A stretch of 9,189 bases of DNA, from positions 1 through 9,189 of the forward strand of contig CANDYP010000049.1 of NCBI GenBank assembly GCA_947425005.1, given 5' to 3'. The notes under the pieces were generated by a model that saw nothing but the letters and a program-made list of their open reading frames with translations, was not told where the DNA came from and did no database searches. Position 1 is the first letter of the stretch; each line of letters begins with the position of its first letter. Source of the stretch: Rickettsiales bacterium. Lineage in GTDB: Bacteria > Pseudomonadota > Alphaproteobacteria > Rickettsiales > UBA1997. Positions 1-6,940 of the stretch are shown piece after piece. Position numbers and translations under genes: made by a program.

Positions 1-45
1 TTATCAGGGGGGCTTTGATCGAGTGTATTTTTTAAATTCAAATTC

Positions 46-2229
46 ATGACTAAGGCCACTACAAAATCTTTCCGTTACGCGGCGCTGGCACTTAAAATTT
101 TAGAAAAAGTTTTAGGTTCAAAATTCTCAATCAACGGCATTGAGAACCTGCCGAGTCAGCCAATTCTCTTCGTTAGCAATCACTTCACGCGCTTCGAAAC
201 TTTCATCGTCCCCTACTTAATTTACAAAAACACCGGTCGCCAAGTCAGATGTTTAGCGGATTCCAGCCTGTATCATGGCACGCTTGGAAAATTTTTAAAT
301 TCCGTTGGCACCATCTCCACCAAAAATTCCAATCGCGACAACATCATTTTAAAAGACCTAATCACCGCTGAGTACGACTGGATGATCTATCCCGAAGGCA
401 GCATGATCAAAAGCAAAGAGACCAGAAAAGAAACTGGCTTCATCAATTTTACGCCAAGTCGCGTGGGGCCGGTTAGAACTGGATCAGCCGTGATGGCGCT
501 GAAATCAGAGCTTTACCGCGATGAGATCGTCGAGGCTTTTGAAGAAAATAAAGCGGAAGTGCTGGAAGAATTTAAGCGCACCATCGGCGTCGAATACCAA
601 GAATATTTTAAAGAGATTAACACCTACATTGTTCCACTAAGTATCAGCTACTACCCGATTCGTCCCGGCAATAACCGCATCAAGAAATTCGTCGCTCGCT
701 TGATGACCAGAATGCCGGCGCAAGTTGCGGAAGAATTGGAAATCGAAGGAAATTTACTGCTTAACGCTGACATCAATCTGAGCTTCGGCGCGCCGGTTAA
801 TCTTGGTGAATATGTGAAAATAGTGCGCGCTTTGGTGAATCCGATTCCACTCATCAAAAGCGAAACCAAAACCAACTTCATTTTAAAATATTTTAAACAT
901 CGCCTTACTAACGAATTCATGGAAAAAATTTACTCGGATTTGCAGATAAATTTAGACCACATTTTTAGTGCGGCGTTACGACATGCTCCGCAAGATGAAA
1001 TCGAAATTAATCATTTGAAAAGAGTGATTTACCTGTCGGCAGTGATGCTGAAAAAATACGACAATTACCGCTTAAATCGCAGCCTTGAAGAAAAAAGTCT
1101 GTTCAAACTTTTCATCGATGAGCCGCACAAAGAATTTGACAGCGTGTTTGAATTGGCAAAGAAACAAGGGTTAATTACAGAAATTGCTGACGGCAAAATC
1201 AGGATTAACAAAGATGGTTTTGCAAAAAAATACGACTTCCAAGAAATCAGGCTGGAGAACACTCTGCAGGTTATCGCTAACGAATTTTTGTTGTTGGATC
1301 GAGCTAACGAACTCGTGCTAAAAAATTCTAAAATTCCAAATTCTGAACTGAGACAAAAAGTTTTTGACGAAATTTATCAAACAGATTTGGACAATTTCGA
1401 AAATGATTACCGCGCTTTTTTTGACGAAAAATTTTCAAAAGATAAATCGGTTGGATCGCCGTTTTTTTTGGAATCGAAAATAAAATCGTCAGCGAAAGTT
1501 AAAAAATTAGGGGTGCTGATTTGTCACGGTTACAAGTCGTCGCCCAAAGAAATTGAAGCACTGGCGCAGTACGTGAATGGTTTTGGATTTCGAGTTTACG
1601 GCGTTCGCCTCAAGGGTCACGGCACTGCGCCAATTAACATGAAAGATGTCACTTGGGAAGAATGGTACGATTCTGTGCAGCGTGGTTACGCAGCGTTAAA
1701 AAATTGCTGCTCTAAGGTCATCATCATTGGATTCTCTACTGGTGGGCTTTTGGGGTTGTTGTCTTGCGCTAGAAAACAGCGTGATGTTTGTGGTATTGTC
1801 TCGATTAATTCAGCGCTAAAATTGCTCGACATCAGAACTAGATTTGTCTCTGGAATTAATCTTTGGAATGAATTTTTGCAGAAGCTCAAGATAGACAAGA
1901 GTAAGATGGAATATGTTGACGACCAGCCAGAAAATCCGCTGATTAACTACAGCCGAAACTATTTAAAAGCGGTGGCGCAACTGGATAATTTGATGGCAGA
2001 GTGTGACGAAAATTTGGAGAAGATCTCTGTTCCGGCTTTGGTAATTCAGGGTAAGAATGATCCGGTGGTTAATCCGATCAGCGGAAAATTAATTTTTGAA
2101 AAAATTAAATCGAAAAATAAATTTTTGTTTGAGCCGAATTTTTCCAATCACTGCATCGTCAACGGAAATAACAAAGAAGAGGTTTTTGAAGCGATTAAAA
2201 ACTTTTTTTGTAAGCTAAATTTGTTGTAA
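46..2229 (+). CDS. PlsC-like acyltransferase fused to an alpha/beta hydrolase
   Basis: The 727-residue protein has two enzyme-like parts. Residues about 25-260 look like a glycerolipid acyltransferase (PlsC/LPLAT superfamily), which moves an acyl chain to a lysophospholipid-type acceptor at the inner membrane. It has NHFTRFE at 45-51 in the place of the NHx4D catalytic motif, and YPEG at 115-118 in the place of FPEG. Residues about 280-470 are a mostly helical linker of unknown function. Residues about 487-727 are an alpha/beta hydrolase resembling carboxylesterases and monoacylglycerol lipases: HG at 494-495 (oxyanion region), GFSTG at 562-566 with nucleophile Ser564, Asp672 in GKNDPV, and His702 in SNHC. 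The acyltransferase has Glu51 where Asp is usual. The start at 46 is favoured because an in-frame stop lies at 16-18. No Shine-Dalgarno sequence is seen. The fold assignments are firm; substrates are unknown. A role in lipid remodelling or acyl turnover is inference. Confidence 0.85.
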   Translation: MTKATTKSFRYAALALKILEKVLGSKFSINGIENLPSQPILFVSNHFTRFETFIVPYLIYKNTGRQVRCLADSSLYHGTLGKFLNSVGTISTKNSNRDNIILKDLITAEYDWMIYPEGSMIKSKETRKETGFINFTPSRVGPVRTGSAVMALKSELYRDEIVEAFEENKAEVLEEFKRTIGVEYQEYFKEINTYIVPLSISYYPIRPGNNRIKKFVARLMTRMPAQVAEELEIEGNLLLNADINLSFGAPVNLGEYVKIVRALVNPIPLIKSETKTNFILKYFKHRLTNEFMEKIYSDLQINLDHIFSAALRHAPQDEIEINHLKRVIYLSAVMLKKYDNYRLNRSLEEKSLFKLFIDEPHKEFDSVFELAKKQGLITEIADGKIRINKDGFAKKYDFQEIRLENTLQVIANEFLLLDRANELVLKNSKIPNSELRQKVFDEIYQTDLDNFENDYRAFFDEKFSKDKSVGSPFFLESKIKSSAKVKKLGVLICHGYKSSPKEIEALAQYVNGFGFRVYGVRLKGHGTAPINMKDVTWEEWYDSVQRGYAALKNCCSKVIIIGFSTGGLLGLLSCARKQRDVCGIVSINSALKLLDIRTRFVSGINLWNEFLQKLKIDKSKMEYVDDQPENPLINYSRNYLKAVAQLDNLMAECDENLEKISVPALVIQGKNDPVVNPISGKLIFEKIKSKNKFLFEPNFSNHCIVNGNNKEEVFEAIKNFFCKLNLL

Positions 2230-2319
2230 TCTTGGATTGGTAAAAATAAATTTTCTCCATCTTACCTCCGCTCCCCAAGAAGAACGCCCAGCCTTCCCTA
2301 AACATTAAAAACTTTTTTG

Positions 2320-3615
2320 ATGAAAAGTAAATTTACCAAAGTTTCCAATGCGGAAACCGAGCAAGAAGATAATGAAGAAGGATCTGATGTTGATGTTGGT
2401 GGTCCCGCGATCGCTTCGGCGAAAAAAAATCGCATCATCATTATGGTCCTGTCATCGCTTCTGATTACGGGCGTAGTTTATTTTATTTTCTTTAAAAGCG
2501 GCCCAGAGCCTAGACCAGAAAAGTTAGAAGAAGTTGTAGCCCCGCCATCAAGAGTTGTCGCAGGAAGTGACAGTGGAAAATCCCCGTTCGAACCAGAATC
2601 TCAGAAAGAAAAACCAAAAGCAGAAGTAGAAATTTTAGACAAGCCGGCAGTGCCGGAAATCCCATCTTTGCCAGATGGTGCGGTGGTTGCTCCGGCAGAA
2701 ATTGTTCTGCCAGAAGTTACTCCGCCACCAGCTGCTGCTTTGCAACCTGGGCAGCAATTGTTGCCAGCTCAGGGCGGCGCAGCTCCGCAACAACAAGCCA
2801 GAACTGATGCGGAAAAAAAAGAAGAAGCTCCAAAAGAGGTGAATCCACGCTACGCTCCAATCGTAGTATTTTCCGGCGGGGCTGAGAGTGCTCCGGCCTT
2901 AGGGGTGGGTTACGAAAAAAATATTGTTAATCTTAACGAAGATGACATCGGCAAATTAGAAAAAAGCAAAGTTACGGTTAAGACCACCCGTGTTGGCGAC
3001 AGAGTTCATTCCATTACTCAAGGTAAATTGCTCACCGCAGTTTTGGAAACCGCAATTAATACCGAAATTCCGGGTTCAGTGCGCGGAATTATTAGTCGCG
3101 ATGTTTACGGCGAATCGGGAAATGAAGTGTTAATTCCAAAAGGTTCCAGGTTGTACGGCTCCTACGGAAGCAAGATCAGTAAAGGGCAGGGTCGAGTAGA
3201 TATTTCTTGGTCTCGCTTGATTAGGCCTGATGGAGTTGATTTGGCGATTTCATTTTCCGCTTCGGATCAATTTGGCAGATCAGGCATTGCCGGCGAAGTT
3301 AACAATAAATACGGATCTGTCGTGGCTGGGTCACTCTTAACTAGCGTACTTGCAGTTGGAAGCGCGGCAGCGATGGGAAAAATTCTTGGGGGCAATACTG
3401 CGGTTTCCACTACAACCAGTAACGGCGCCACTACTACAACCGGAACCGCTGCTAACCAAGCGATTGCAGACGTAACCAAGACAATCATTGATACTGTAGG
3501 CACGGTGGTTGGTAACTCAATTGACATCACTCCCACCATCACAGTTCCTCAAGGCACTAAAATCACAGTAATCGTGAACGCTGATATGAACCTTCCTTCT
3601 ATTGTGAGACGTTAA
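2320..3615 (+). CDS. virB10: Type IV secretion system protein VirB10 (TrbI/VirB10 family)
   Basis: VirB10 is the inner-to-outer-membrane-spanning scaffold of the type IV secretion core complex, joining the cytoplasmic ATPases to the outer-membrane ring with VirB7 and VirB9. Numbered from the ATG at 2320 (431 residues), there is an acidic cytoplasmic N-terminus, one membrane segment at about 38-58, a Pro/Ala/Glu-rich periplasmic stretch at about 62-175, and the conserved C-terminal domain from about 225 to the end. That domain contains VLIPKGSRLYGSY (270-282), SWSRLIRPDGVD (296-307) and DQFGRSGIAGEV (316-327). The hydrophobic stretch at about 334-356 and the Thr/Ser-rich stretch after it match the position of the antenna loop that crosses the outer membrane. 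A TTG at 2317 lies directly before the ATG and would add one residue; neither has a Shine-Dalgarno sequence. The stop is 3 bases before the next gene. No virB8, virB9, virB11 or virD4 is in the window. Confidence 0.93.
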   Translation: MKSKFTKVSNAETEQEDNEEGSDVDVGGPAIASAKKNRIIIMVLSSLLITGVVYFIFFKSGPEPRPEKLEEVVAPPSRVVAGSDSGKSPFEPESQKEKPKAEVEILDKPAVPEIPSLPDGAVVAPAEIVLPEVTPPPAAALQPGQQLLPAQGGAAPQQQARTDAEKKEEAPKEVNPRYAPIVVFSGGAESAPALGVGYEKNIVNLNEDDIGKLEKSKVTVKTTRVGDRVHSITQGKLLTAVLETAINTEIPGSVRGIISRDVYGESGNEVLIPKGSRLYGSYGSKISKGQGRVDISWSRLIRPDGVDLAISFSASDQFGRSGIAGEVNNKYGSVVAGSLLTSVLAVGSAAAMGKILGGNTAVSTTTSNGATTTTGTAANQAIADVTKTIIDTVGTVVGNSIDITPTITVPQGTKITVIVNADMNLPSIVRR

Positions 3616-3618
3616 TTA

Positions 3619-4449
3619 ATGGGTGAAAAAGCAAAAAAAATAAATCTGCATTTAATCTCGGACTCTACTGGCGAGACCTTAAGCTCAGTTGCTCGCGCAG
3701 TTTTGTCGCAATTCGAAGGTGTGGAATCTAACGATTTTATTTGGCCATTGGTTCGAACCAAATCGCAGCTTGAGAAAGTGATGGAGTCGATTGACAAAGA
3801 TCCTGGAATCGTTCTCTACACTATTTTGGAAGACAGTTTGACTGAGCTTCTGAAGAATCATTGCTACAAATTACAAGTTCCCTGCATCCCAGTTTTGTCG
3901 CGCATCATCACCGAATTTTCTAATTATTTGGGGATGAATATTTCTCATGCTATTGGCCGGCAACATCTTCTGGATGAAGAATATTTTTCGCGGGTTGAGG
4001 CAATCAATTACACTTTAGATCACGATGACGGTCAGTCGACTTGGGATCTGTACGACGCTGATATCGTGATTGTCGGCGTGTCGCGTACTTCAAAATCTCC
4101 CACCTCGGTTTATCTTTCTTGCCGCGGATATAAAACGGCTAACGTGCCATTCGTCACCATCGACACCATTCCGACCACCATTTACGATTTGAAAAAGCCT
4201 TTGATTGTAGGACTGACAATCAATCCAGAAAAATTAGTACAAATCCGGCAAAGCCGACTAGCCTCTTTGGGACAAGACACCGTCAGTGATTACATCGATA
4301 TTGAAGCGGTAAAAGCAGAGGTTGCTGAATCGAGAAAATTATTTTCAAAGCTCGGCTGCATTGCGATTGATGTGACGAAGAGATCAGTAGAAGAAACCGC
4401 CGCTAAAATTATCCAGCTAGTACAAGAAAAGAGAAATTCACAAAACTAA
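3619..4449 (+). CDS. Pyruvate phosphate dikinase / PEP synthase regulatory protein (DUF299 kinase-pyrophosphorylase)
   Basis: This family is bifunctional. It inactivates pyruvate phosphate dikinase or PEP synthase by ADP-dependent phosphorylation of an active-site threonine, and reactivates it by phosphate-dependent removal giving pyrophosphate. It therefore sets the direction of flow between pyruvate and PEP in the cytoplasm. The 276-residue length is normal for the family. The N-terminus LHLISDSTGETL is characteristic, as is the P-loop-like GVSRTSKSPTS at about residues 153-163, followed by YLSCRGYKTANVPFV. The C-terminal IDVTKRSVEETAAKI is also family-typical. The start at 3619 gives the usual short lead before the first strand. 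The gene follows virB10 by 3 bases and precedes the response regulator by 22, suggesting co-transcription. The target dikinase is not in the window, so PPDK and PEP synthase cannot be told apart (a ppsR symbol would fit only the latter). Confidence 0.93.
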   Translation: MGEKAKKINLHLISDSTGETLSSVARAVLSQFEGVESNDFIWPLVRTKSQLEKVMESIDKDPGIVLYTILEDSLTELLKNHCYKLQVPCIPVLSRIITEFSNYLGMNISHAIGRQHLLDEEYFSRVEAINYTLDHDDGQSTWDLYDADIVIVGVSRTSKSPTSVYLSCRGYKTANVPFVTIDTIPTTIYDLKKPLIVGLTINPEKLVQIRQSRLASLGQDTVSDYIDIEAVKAEVAESRKLFSKLGCIAIDVTKRSVEETAAKIIQLVQEKRNSQN

Positions 4450-4471
4450 TACTAATAAAATTTGGTAAAAA

Positions 4472-5911
4472 ATGGTCAAAAGAAATATTCTAATTGTAGA
4501 TGATGAGCCAACCCAGTGTAAGGTTCTCGGTAAGTTCATCGGGAACATGAATCACAATTATTTAACTATGAATAGTGGGATGGAGGTGGTCGATTTTTTT
4601 ATGAATAAAAAAATCATCAACGGCATTTCTTGTTACGATATTGACGTGATGTTGCTTGATCTTTCGATGCCAGACCTCGACGGCTTAACGGTTTTAAAAG
4701 AAATCAATCCAATCAAAGGCGATTTGCAAGTGATCGTCCTCACTGCCAACAAAGACATTTCTCGCGCCATCAGTGCCATCAACCTTGGTGCCATCGACTA
4801 CATCGTCAAAGGCGAGAAAGATATTTTTGCGCGCGTCACCGCTTCAATAAATAACGCGGTTGAGAAGAAAAATTTGAAATATCAAGTGTCGCATTTGGCC
4901 AGAAAGGGCAAGGATCAGGTGGCATTTTCTGACATTCTTGGCCAGAGCGACGAAATTTCTAACGCGATTAAATTGGCTAAAAAAGCCATCAATTCTTCAA
5001 TTCCAATTTTACTTGAAGGCCCAAGTGGAGTGGGGAAAGAGCTGCTTGCCAGGGCAATTCACGGCTCAAGCCTCAGATCAGGAAAACCTTTTGTGGTGGT
5101 GGAGTGCGATCTGCTCAAAAGCAATAGTGCCGAAGAAGAATTATTTGGATCCGACAAAGCCACGACAGACATCAGTCTAAAAAATCTCGGCAAAATTCGT
5201 GAAGCCAATAACGGCACAATTTTCTTCGAAAAAATTGATTCTTTAAAACTTGATCTGCAGGTAAAAATTCTGCGCTTCCTGCAAGAAGGAGAGCTTGAGC
5301 CAGTTGGGTCCAGCCAATCTGTAAAAGTTAACGCGCGCGTAATTTCTTCCACTAATCGCGACTTGTCGAAGATGGTTGAGGCTAAAAAATTTCGTGAAGA
5401 TTTGCGTTACAGAATTGCCTCATTGCCAATCGTTATGCCTTCGCTGCGTGAACGTGGTGAGGAAGATATTAAAATTTTGTCCGAAAATTTTTGTCGCAAT
5501 TTCAGCATTAACGAAAATAAAAAAATCAAAGGCATCAGCAACGACGCCTTGTATTTGTTGGCCAATTACGAGTGGGAAGACAACGTTCGCCAATTAAAAA
5601 ATTCAATTTTCCGCGCGGTAGTTTTGTGCGACGAAGATTTTTTGAAGCCGGAACATTTTCCGCAATTGTTGAACAAAGAAAATAACAGCCTGACTAAATC
5701 CAAGGCTGTCATCAAAGATAATTCCGACATTAACAGCGAGTTGATCGATATTTTTGACGACGAAGGAAGATGTAAAACTCTCGATCTGATCGAAGAAGAA
5801 ATCATCAGAAGACTAGTGGATATTTACAATGGTAACCTCTCGGAAGTGGCTAAACAGCTGGATGTAGGACGTTCTACGATTTACCGCAAATTAAAAATAA
5901 TCGAACAGTAG
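4472..5911 (+). CDS. NtrC-family response regulator (receiver, degenerate AAA+, Fis HTH)
   Basis: This 479-residue protein has the full NtrC-type layout. The receiver (about 4-130) has the acidic pair Asp10/Asp11, phosphoacceptor Asp63 in LLDLSMPD, Thr91 and Lys113. The AAA+ domain (about 154-400) has Walker A GPSGVGKE at 183-190, sensor I STN at 293-295, the arginine-finger region FREDLRYR at 307-314, and sensor II WEDNVRQL at 368-375. A Fis-type helix-turn-helix lies at about 436-479 (GNLSEVAKQLDVGRSTIYRK), which resembles alphaproteobacterial regulators and differs from NtrX. Two key elements are changed. After ELFG, the GAFTGA loop that contacts sigma54 reads ATTDIS (230-235). The Walker B Asp-Glu pair reads Glu253-Lys254 in GTIFFEKI. 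The protein probably binds DNA and responds to phosphorylation, but is unlikely to activate sigma54 promoters by ATP hydrolysis. No partner histidine kinase is present. It starts 22 bases after the dikinase regulator. Confidence 0.9.
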   Translation: MVKRNILIVDDEPTQCKVLGKFIGNMNHNYLTMNSGMEVVDFFMNKKIINGISCYDIDVMLLDLSMPDLDGLTVLKEINPIKGDLQVIVLTANKDISRAISAINLGAIDYIVKGEKDIFARVTASINNAVEKKNLKYQVSHLARKGKDQVAFSDILGQSDEISNAIKLAKKAINSSIPILLEGPSGVGKELLARAIHGSSLRSGKPFVVVECDLLKSNSAEEELFGSDKATTDISLKNLGKIREANNGTIFFEKIDSLKLDLQVKILRFLQEGELEPVGSSQSVKVNARVISSTNRDLSKMVEAKKFREDLRYRIASLPIVMPSLRERGEEDIKILSENFCRNFSINENKKIKGISNDALYLLANYEWEDNVRQLKNSIFRAVVLCDEDFLKPEHFPQLLNKENNSLTKSKAVIKDNSDINSELIDIFDDEGRCKTLDLIEEEIIRRLVDIYNGNLSEVAKQLDVGRSTIYRKLKIIEQ

Positions 5912-6030
5912 TTGGTTGAGTTAGTTGTTAGTCATTGGTTGTCGGTTGTTAGCTGTTAGAAAAATTACTCCTCCCAACAACCAACCGCCAACAACTAACA
6001 ACCAACAACCAGCACAACCAACCAATAACT
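5911..6030. repeat. Intergenic GTTGGTTG/CAACCAAC repeat forming a long imperfect hairpin
   Basis: The spacer between the response regulator and galU has a left arm (about 5911-5959) made of G and T with few other bases, in units such as GTTGGTTG, TTAGTTGTTA and GGTTGTCGG. The right arm (about 5975-6030) is made of C and A in units such as AACAACCAACC and AACTAACAACC. Reverse-complemented, the right arm aligns with the left over roughly 35-45 bases with mismatches and small gaps. The bases between (about 5960-5974) would form a loop. The left arm starts at the last base of the response regulator stop codon. There is no T-tract after the right arm, so it is not a standard intrinsic terminator. 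It could be a dispersed repeat unit, a transcript-stabilising or attenuating hairpin, or simple-repeat expansion. Confidence 0.75.
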
Positions 6031-6036
6031 AAACAA

Positions 6037-6915
6037 ATGAGAAAAGTCAGAACCGCAGTTTTCCCCGTTGGTGGCCTGGGCACGCGTTTTTTGCCGGCTA
6101 CTAAATCAATGCCGAAAGAAATGTTGCCGATTGCTAACAAGCCGATCATTCAGTACGCCTTCGAAGAGGCGCGCGATGCTGGGATTGAGAAATTTATTTT
6201 CGTCACCGGTCGCAACAAAAATGCCATTAATAATCACTTTGATCACGCTTACGAATTGGAATCGAAGCTCGACGAAAAAAATAAATCGCAAGAATTAGGG
6301 CAGGTGATGGGATGGCTTCCAGAGGCCGGCCAGATGGCTTTCGTGCGTCAACAAAAACCTCTTGGTTTGGGTCATGCAATTTGGTGCGCACGAAATTTTA
6401 TTGCCCGTGACGAAGCTTTCGTGGTGATCCTGGCTGACGAAATGATGATGCAAAGCTCGAGTCGCAAAAGAAATTTTTTGGGCGAAATGATTGATCTCTA
6501 CGAAAGTAAAGAAGAGACGGCCAGCGTTGTGGCTGTTGATGCCATCGACATGAAAGACGCCAACAAATACGGAATAATCAAACTTGATGGCTTTGAGCGA
6601 ATTACCGACATGGTTGAAAAACCGAAGCCGGACGTGGCTCCATCAAATTTAGCGCTAACTGGTCGCTACATTCTGCAGCCGGAAATTTTTGAATATTTGG
6701 AGAAGTTTGAAATCGGTTCCGGCGGCGAAATTCAGTTGACTGACGCCATGAAAGCGATGTGTAAGAACCACCCTTTTTATTGTAAAAAAATCGATGAAGT
6801 ACGTTTTGATTGCGGAAATGTTTTGGGATATCTCGAAGCCAACATTGCCTTCGCACTCAACAATGGCGCGATTAAAGAAGATGTAAGAAATATTCTGAAA
6901 AAATATTCGTACTAA
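6037..6915 (+). CDS. galU: UTP--glucose-1-phosphate uridylyltransferase
   Basis: GalU makes UDP-glucose from UTP and glucose-1-phosphate in the cytoplasm, supplying glucose for cell-envelope polysaccharides and other glycoconjugates. The 292-residue length is typical. The nucleotide-binding signature GGLGTRFLPATKSMPKEMLP spans 12-31, with Arg17 and Lys27 as the usual catalytic and binding residues. QKPLGLGHA is at 106-114, the sugar-phosphate-side motif VEKP at 193-196, GSGGEIQLTDAM at 227-238, and RFDCGNVLGYLEA at 256-268. The metal/nucleotide-site strand ends LADE (132-135), where many relatives have an Asp-Asp or similar pair; this is a mild substitution and the enzyme looks intact. The start at 6037 puts the nucleotide-binding motif at the normal distance from the N-terminus. 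The 20 bases before the start contain no G at all, so there is no Shine-Dalgarno sequence. The upstream spacer is the imperfect hairpin repeat, so galU may be transcribed separately from the genes before it. Confidence 0.96.
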   Translation: MRKVRTAVFPVGGLGTRFLPATKSMPKEMLPIANKPIIQYAFEEARDAGIEKFIFVTGRNKNAINNHFDHAYELESKLDEKNKSQELGQVMGWLPEAGQMAFVRQQKPLGLGHAIWCARNFIARDEAFVVILADEMMMQSSSRKRNFLGEMIDLYESKEETASVVAVDAIDMKDANKYGIIKLDGFERITDMVEKPKPDVAPSNLALTGRYILQPEIFEYLEKFEIGSGGEIQLTDAMKAMCKNHPFYCKKIDEVRFDCGNVLGYLEANIAFALNNGAIKEDVRNILKKYSY

Positions 6916-6934
6916 ATTTCGTTAAATATTTTTT
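6898..6934 (+). terminator. Possible weak A/T-only hairpin after galU
   Basis: AAAAAATATT (6898-6907) and AATATTTTTT (6925-6934) are perfect 10-base inverted arms separated by 17 bases that include the galU stop. The second arm ends in a T-tract followed by GTTTTT. The shape resembles an intrinsic terminator, but the stem has no G-C pair and would be unstable. It also lies immediately before the next start codon. It may equally be chance in AT-rich sequence. Confidence 0.2.
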
Positions 6935-6940
6935 GTTTTT

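Noticed and set aside
1462..1469. Run of eight T in the linker between acyltransferase and hydrolase as a phase-variation switch
   Set aside because: Eight-base A runs also occur at 2422-2429, 2813-2820 and in the start of the dikinase regulator gene, so such tracts are common here and there is no sign of variation.
2231..2281. TCTTGG...CCAAGA inverted repeat after the first gene as a terminator
   Set aside because: The 6-base arms are about 39 bases apart with no T-tract, which is expected by chance.
4938..5180. Plus-strand open frame in another frame inside the response regulator
   Set aside because: It overlaps the conserved Walker A region of the real gene and has no recognisable domain or start signal.
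4472..5911. Assignment of the response regulator as NtrX
   Set aside because: The C-terminal helix-turn-helix (GNLSEVAKQLDVGRSTIYRK) does not resemble the NtrX type as I know it, and no ntrY-like kinase is adjacent.
5911..6030. CRISPR-like array or transposon end
   Set aside because: There are no regular repeats with unique spacers, no target-site duplication and no transposase nearby. The units are short and irregular.
5949..6149. Minus-strand open frame with a hydrophobic stretch upstream of galU
   Set aside because: Its hydrophobic Trp/Leu/Val stretch is a translation of the CAACCAAC repeat arm, and the rest lies antisense to the conserved galU N-terminus.
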